DNA from: Vreelandella halophila
Lineage (GTDB): Bacteria; Pseudomonadota; Gammaproteobacteria; Pseudomonadales; Oleiphilaceae
DNA length: 64,000 nucleotides
Direction of reading: 5' to 3'
NCBI RefSeq assembly: GCF_009856365.1
Contig: NZ_WMEX01000001.1
Location: forward strand, 62,001-126,000
The translations under genes and the position numbers were made by a program. Of this stretch, positions 61,569 through 64,000 are shown one piece after another. The notes below the pieces were generated by a model. It ran no database searches. It had not been told where the DNA came from and worked only from the letters and a program-made list of their open reading frames with translations. Every line of letters starts with the position of its first letter. Within the stretch, counting starts at the first letter, position 1.

Positions 61569-62204
61569 ATGAAAGTTTCTGGCGGTCTCACTGAAGACGG
61601 TGTTGTTATTGGAAATACGTTCGATAAATATGGAACAAAAAATCCAATAGCACGGAAATTGATGCGCGGGTTTGATCAGACCTTATCGGAGCTTGTTGAT
61701 AAGTCCAGGCCTGAGTCAATACACGAGGTTGGCTGTGGCGAAGGGTTTTGGGTTCTGCGTTGGCATGAGCAAGGAATGCAAGTCCGTGGAACCGATTTTT
61801 CGTCGAAAATTATTGATATGGCAATTCAAAATGCTAACAAAAAGGGGATCTCGGATACCCTTTTTGAACAGCTTAGCGTTTACGACCTGAAAGCCGATCG
61901 GGATCAAGCAGATTTGGTTGTTTGCTGTGAAGTCATGGAGCACCTTGATAACCCTGAAGCGGCGTTAGAAGCGCTTCAGGGTATCGTGAAAGGGCACCTT
62001 ATTGTCAGTGTACCGCGAGAACCTATTTGGAGAGTCCTTAATTTAGCCCGAGGGAAGTATATAACAGAGCTAGGGAATACGCCGGGGCATCTTCAACATT
62101 GGTCGACGAAGAAGTTTGTCGGACTGGTTTCGAGGTTTTTTCAAGTAGAAGAAATTCGGACCCCCTTGCCCTGGACTATGTTGCTCTGTAGGGCGAAGAT
62201 CTGA
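61569..62204 (+). CDS. Class I SAM-dependent methyltransferase
   Basis: A 211-residue methyltransferase with motif I HEVGCGEGFWVLRWHE (about 52-67), LVVCCEVMEHLDNPEAAL and a post-core strand SVPREPIW. Small-molecule or glycan methylation is likely from its place in the cluster; the substrate is unknown. A weak ribosome site precedes the ATG. Confidence 0.83.
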   Translation: MKVSGGLTEDGVVIGNTFDKYGTKNPIARKLMRGFDQTLSELVDKSRPESIHEVGCGEGFWVLRWHEQGMQVRGTDFSSKIIDMAIQNANKKGISDTLFEQLSVYDLKADRDQADLVVCCEVMEHLDNPEAALEALQGIVKGHLIVSVPREPIWRVLNLARGKYITELGNTPGHLQHWSTKKFVGLVSRFFQVEEIRTPLPWTMLLCRAKI

Positions 62205-62205
62205 A

Positions 62206-63084
62206 TTGCTTCAATCAATCGGTAAGAACCAATTAAAGAAGTTTCTGCGATGGGCAGGAACATTAATCGCCGTTGGGGCGATTATATTTGTTGGTTCACG
62301 GTTGTGGGAGTTTGGAGGCAAAGTAGACTTCGAGAGGTTCGAAAGCTCTGATTGGTTAGTCATTGCTTTGTCTTCAGTGATTTATGGAGCCGCCAACCTT
62401 CTCCTTGGCTATGGTTGGGGCTGCATTCTTTTGAGGTTTGATAAAAGTGTTTCTTTTCATTGGGCCCAAAGAGTATACGGCATTTCTCAACTTGCTAAGT
62501 ATATGCCCGGCAACATCTTCCAGTTCGCCGGGCGCCAGGCAATGGCCATGGCCGGGGGGGTCGACGGGTTTCTTCTTGCAAAATCCGTTGGTTGGGAACT
62601 GAGTCTGCTATCCCTATCTGGCGCTCTTTTTGGTATTGTTGTTGTCTCTATTTTTTTTCCGGCTATCCCTTATTGGCTTCTCTTATTTTTTCTGGGGTTG
62701 GCTATACTTCTAGTAAGTATATTCCTGAATCATCTCTTTGATCGCCATATTTCTAACGCATTTCGAGCTTATTCCGCCTTTTTGGCGGTCTCCGGTTCGT
62801 TATTTGTGGTTGTCTTGGAGTTGGTCTCTGATGGCTACCCCACTCAAAGTGAAATACCTTGGATTCCCGTATGCGGAGCTTACATATTAGCTTGGTTGGC
62901 CGGGTTAGTAACACCAGGATCTCCGGCCGGTTTAGGGGTACGGGAGGTCGTATTACTTTATCTTGTCGGTGGGATTGTAAATGAGCCTGCGCTCATACTC
63001 GCGGTATTAATCGGGCGCATGGTGACGATTTTGGGAGATATTTTATATTTTCTGTCGAGTTACTTTATCGGGGGTAAGGAATGA
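62206..63084 (+). CDS. Flippase-like integral membrane protein (UPF0104/AglD family)
   Basis: A 292-residue membrane protein with about seven to eight helices and the family motifs AKYMPGNIFQFAGRQAM (about 95-111) and TPGSPAGLGVREVVLLYL near the C-terminus, shared with lysylphosphatidylglycerol synthase TM domains and AglD-type proteins. It begins with TTG right after the methyltransferase stop. Such proteins are often found with GT2 enzymes that form lipid-linked sugars, as here; flipping of a lipid-linked sugar is an inference. Confidence 0.78.
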   Translation: MLQSIGKNQLKKFLRWAGTLIAVGAIIFVGSRLWEFGGKVDFERFESSDWLVIALSSVIYGAANLLLGYGWGCILLRFDKSVSFHWAQRVYGISQLAKYMPGNIFQFAGRQAMAMAGGVDGFLLAKSVGWELSLLSLSGALFGIVVVSIFFPAIPYWLLLFFLGLAILLVSIFLNHLFDRHISNAFRAYSAFLAVSGSLFVVVLELVSDGYPTQSEIPWIPVCGAYILAWLAGLVTPGSPAGLGVREVVLLYLVGGIVNEPALILAVLIGRMVTILGDILYFLSSYFIGGKE

Positions 63085-64000
63085 GTAGTTCTGTTAAGTT
63101 GCCAGTTCTAGTGGTGGCAGTATCGTTCATTCTCCTCGTTTACGGTGCGATTCCATTTTTAGGAGTTCCTGCCTTAGGGATCCCTGTCTGGAGTATGGGA
63201 TTTGCCATGTCCTTCGTAAATGACTCCTTATTTTCGATCTATGCAACTAATTTTGGAATGCCTGAGCCAGCTCCTATGGCATTCGGTCTCGCTGGAGCTT
63301 TGCCGACGTCTTGGTTTATCCGGATGGGGCTTAGTCCTGGAGATGCGTATTCAGCCATGGCCGCTGTTTGGCTTTTATTATCTTTTTATGCGGCAATGAA
63401 GATCAGTTATTTATTTGGGAGTGGGTTTTATCGAGCAATTTTAGCGGGGGTCGTTTGGTTAACCATGCCTGTCGTTTGGGCCCACGCCGGCTATGCGATG
63501 TTGTCTCTCGGTTTTGCTCTGCTTCCATTATACTTCTGGGCAGCGATCAAATTGTTTTTGCAGCATCAACAAAACAATTCATCGTTTTTTGTTAGGTCCT
63601 TGTTTTATTGTTTGGTTTGCATTCTGGCTGTATTTATGGATGGATACAGTTTCATGATGTTTGCTTGTGGATCTAGCTTTCTGGTTATTTCACGGTTTAT
63701 TCTGAACCCAGAAGACCGGGCTTATCTGTTAAAGCGTGCTGTCTGGATACATGTTGCGGGCTTTGGAATCGCCTATCTTCTATATGCTTTGTATATTGGA
63801 AAAACCCAATTCCAGGCTTACCCAATGGACTTTTTCCGAGGGTGGGGCGCGGACCTGATCTTCTTTGCTTTGCCTACCCAAGGAATTCACTGGATTCCAG
63901 ATCTTTTAGGTCTGAGCGTTACTCGGTCAGGAAATGAGTATTTCGGCGATTCAAGTGTTTGGAAAACGACCTTTTCCTTGCCGATTTTTTTAGCCGCATT
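63081..64000 (+). CDS. Polytopic membrane protein, possible GT-C glycosyltransferase (partial)
   Basis: At least 306 residues open to the end of the window. The ATG overlaps the previous stop (ATGA) and has TAAGGA before it. Many hydrophobic helices alternate with short loops (for example SVKLPVLVVAVSFILLVYG, then LPTSWFIRMGLSPGDAYSAM). The layout suggests a GT-C-type glycosyltransferase or related large membrane enzyme that uses lipid-linked sugars, in line with the upstream GT2 and flippase-like genes. No firm family assignment is possible from this part. Confidence 0.6.
   Translation, partial: MSSSVKLPVLVVAVSFILLVYGAIPFLGVPALGIPVWSMGFAMSFVNDSLFSIYATNFGMPEPAPMAFGLAGALPTSWFIRMGLSPGDAYSAMAAVWLLLSFYAAMKISYLFGSGFYRAILAGVVWLTMPVVWAHAGYAMLSLGFALLPLYFWAAIKLFLQHQQNNSSFFVRSLFYCLVCILAVFMDGYSFMMFACGSSFLVISRFILNPEDRAYLLKRAVWIHVAGFGIAYLLYALYIGKTQFQAYPMDFFRGWGADLIFFALPTQGIHWIPDLLGLSVTRSGNEYFGDSSVWKTTFSLPIFLAA

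Overview
The window is a 64 kb stretch of a GC-rich gammaproteobacterial chromosome. The gene set points to a free-living, aerobic, piliated Gram-negative bacterium, possibly marine or halophilic: oxyR next to recG, type IV minor pilins with PilY1, DUF2489 and DUF2333 proteins, a CrbS/CrbR-like acetate-sensing pair next to acs, and a Wzm/Wzt polysaccharide exporter. The genus cannot be fixed from the sequence alone. No rRNA, tRNA, CRISPR array, transposase or prophage gene was seen.

Layout. (1) 1-6.2 kb: the end of acetyl-CoA synthetase, a LuxR-type response regulator, a PHA-synthase-family hydrolase and a large symporter/histidine-kinase hybrid. Together these resemble the CrbR/CrbS (ErdR/MxtR) system that controls acs. 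(2) 6.2-10.2 kb: an SDR protein divergent from oxyR-recG; this OxyR lacks the usual resolving cysteine. (3) 10.2-27.1 kb: a signalling and type IV pilus block with HDOD, GAF-GGDEF, REC-GGDEF-EAL, a multi-PAS/GAF hybrid kinase, the minor pilin operon fimT-pilV-pilW-pilX-pilY1 and a degenerate HD-GYP protein. (4) 27.1-36.6 kb: the most notable locus. A PhnDCE-like ABC transporter (probably for a selenium oxyanion) diverges from a selenosugar synthase (SenB), an EgtB/SenA-like non-heme iron C-Se bond synthase, and a stand-alone methyltransferase resembling the OvoA C-terminal domain. A selenide,water dikinase (SelD/SenC) fused to an FAD oxidoreductase is encoded convergently. The set fits a pathway for the selenium antioxidant ovoselenol, or less likely selenoneine. 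(5) 36.9-47.8 kb: mixed housekeeping and accessory genes (outer-membrane barrel, lipoprotein, patatin, enoyl-CoA hydratase, radical SAM, PfkB kinase, MFS, Crp/Fnr, rhodanese, DUF2333). (6) 48.1-64 kb: a one-directional cell-surface polysaccharide cluster (WbpM-type dehydratase, ManC, Wzm/Wzt, methyltransferases, several glycosyltransferases, a flippase-like membrane protein) that becomes clearly AT-richer from about 54 kb and runs off the window.

A second theme is a family of REP-like palindromic repeats built on TAGGAGCGAGCTTGCTCGC and variants. They occur mainly in 30-48 kb, sit at almost every gene junction of the selenium locus, supply the stop codon of three genes, and are absent from the polysaccharide cluster. 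That absence, with the base-composition shift, suggests the right part of the window has a different history from the left.

Genes likely working together: transporter (import), SelD (selenophosphate), SenB (selenosugar), C-Se synthase (selenium onto histidine) and methyltransferase (N-methylation) form one proposed route. WbpM-like enzyme, ManC, glycosyltransferases and Wzm/Wzt form another, with a coiled-coil methyltransferase that may cap the chain.
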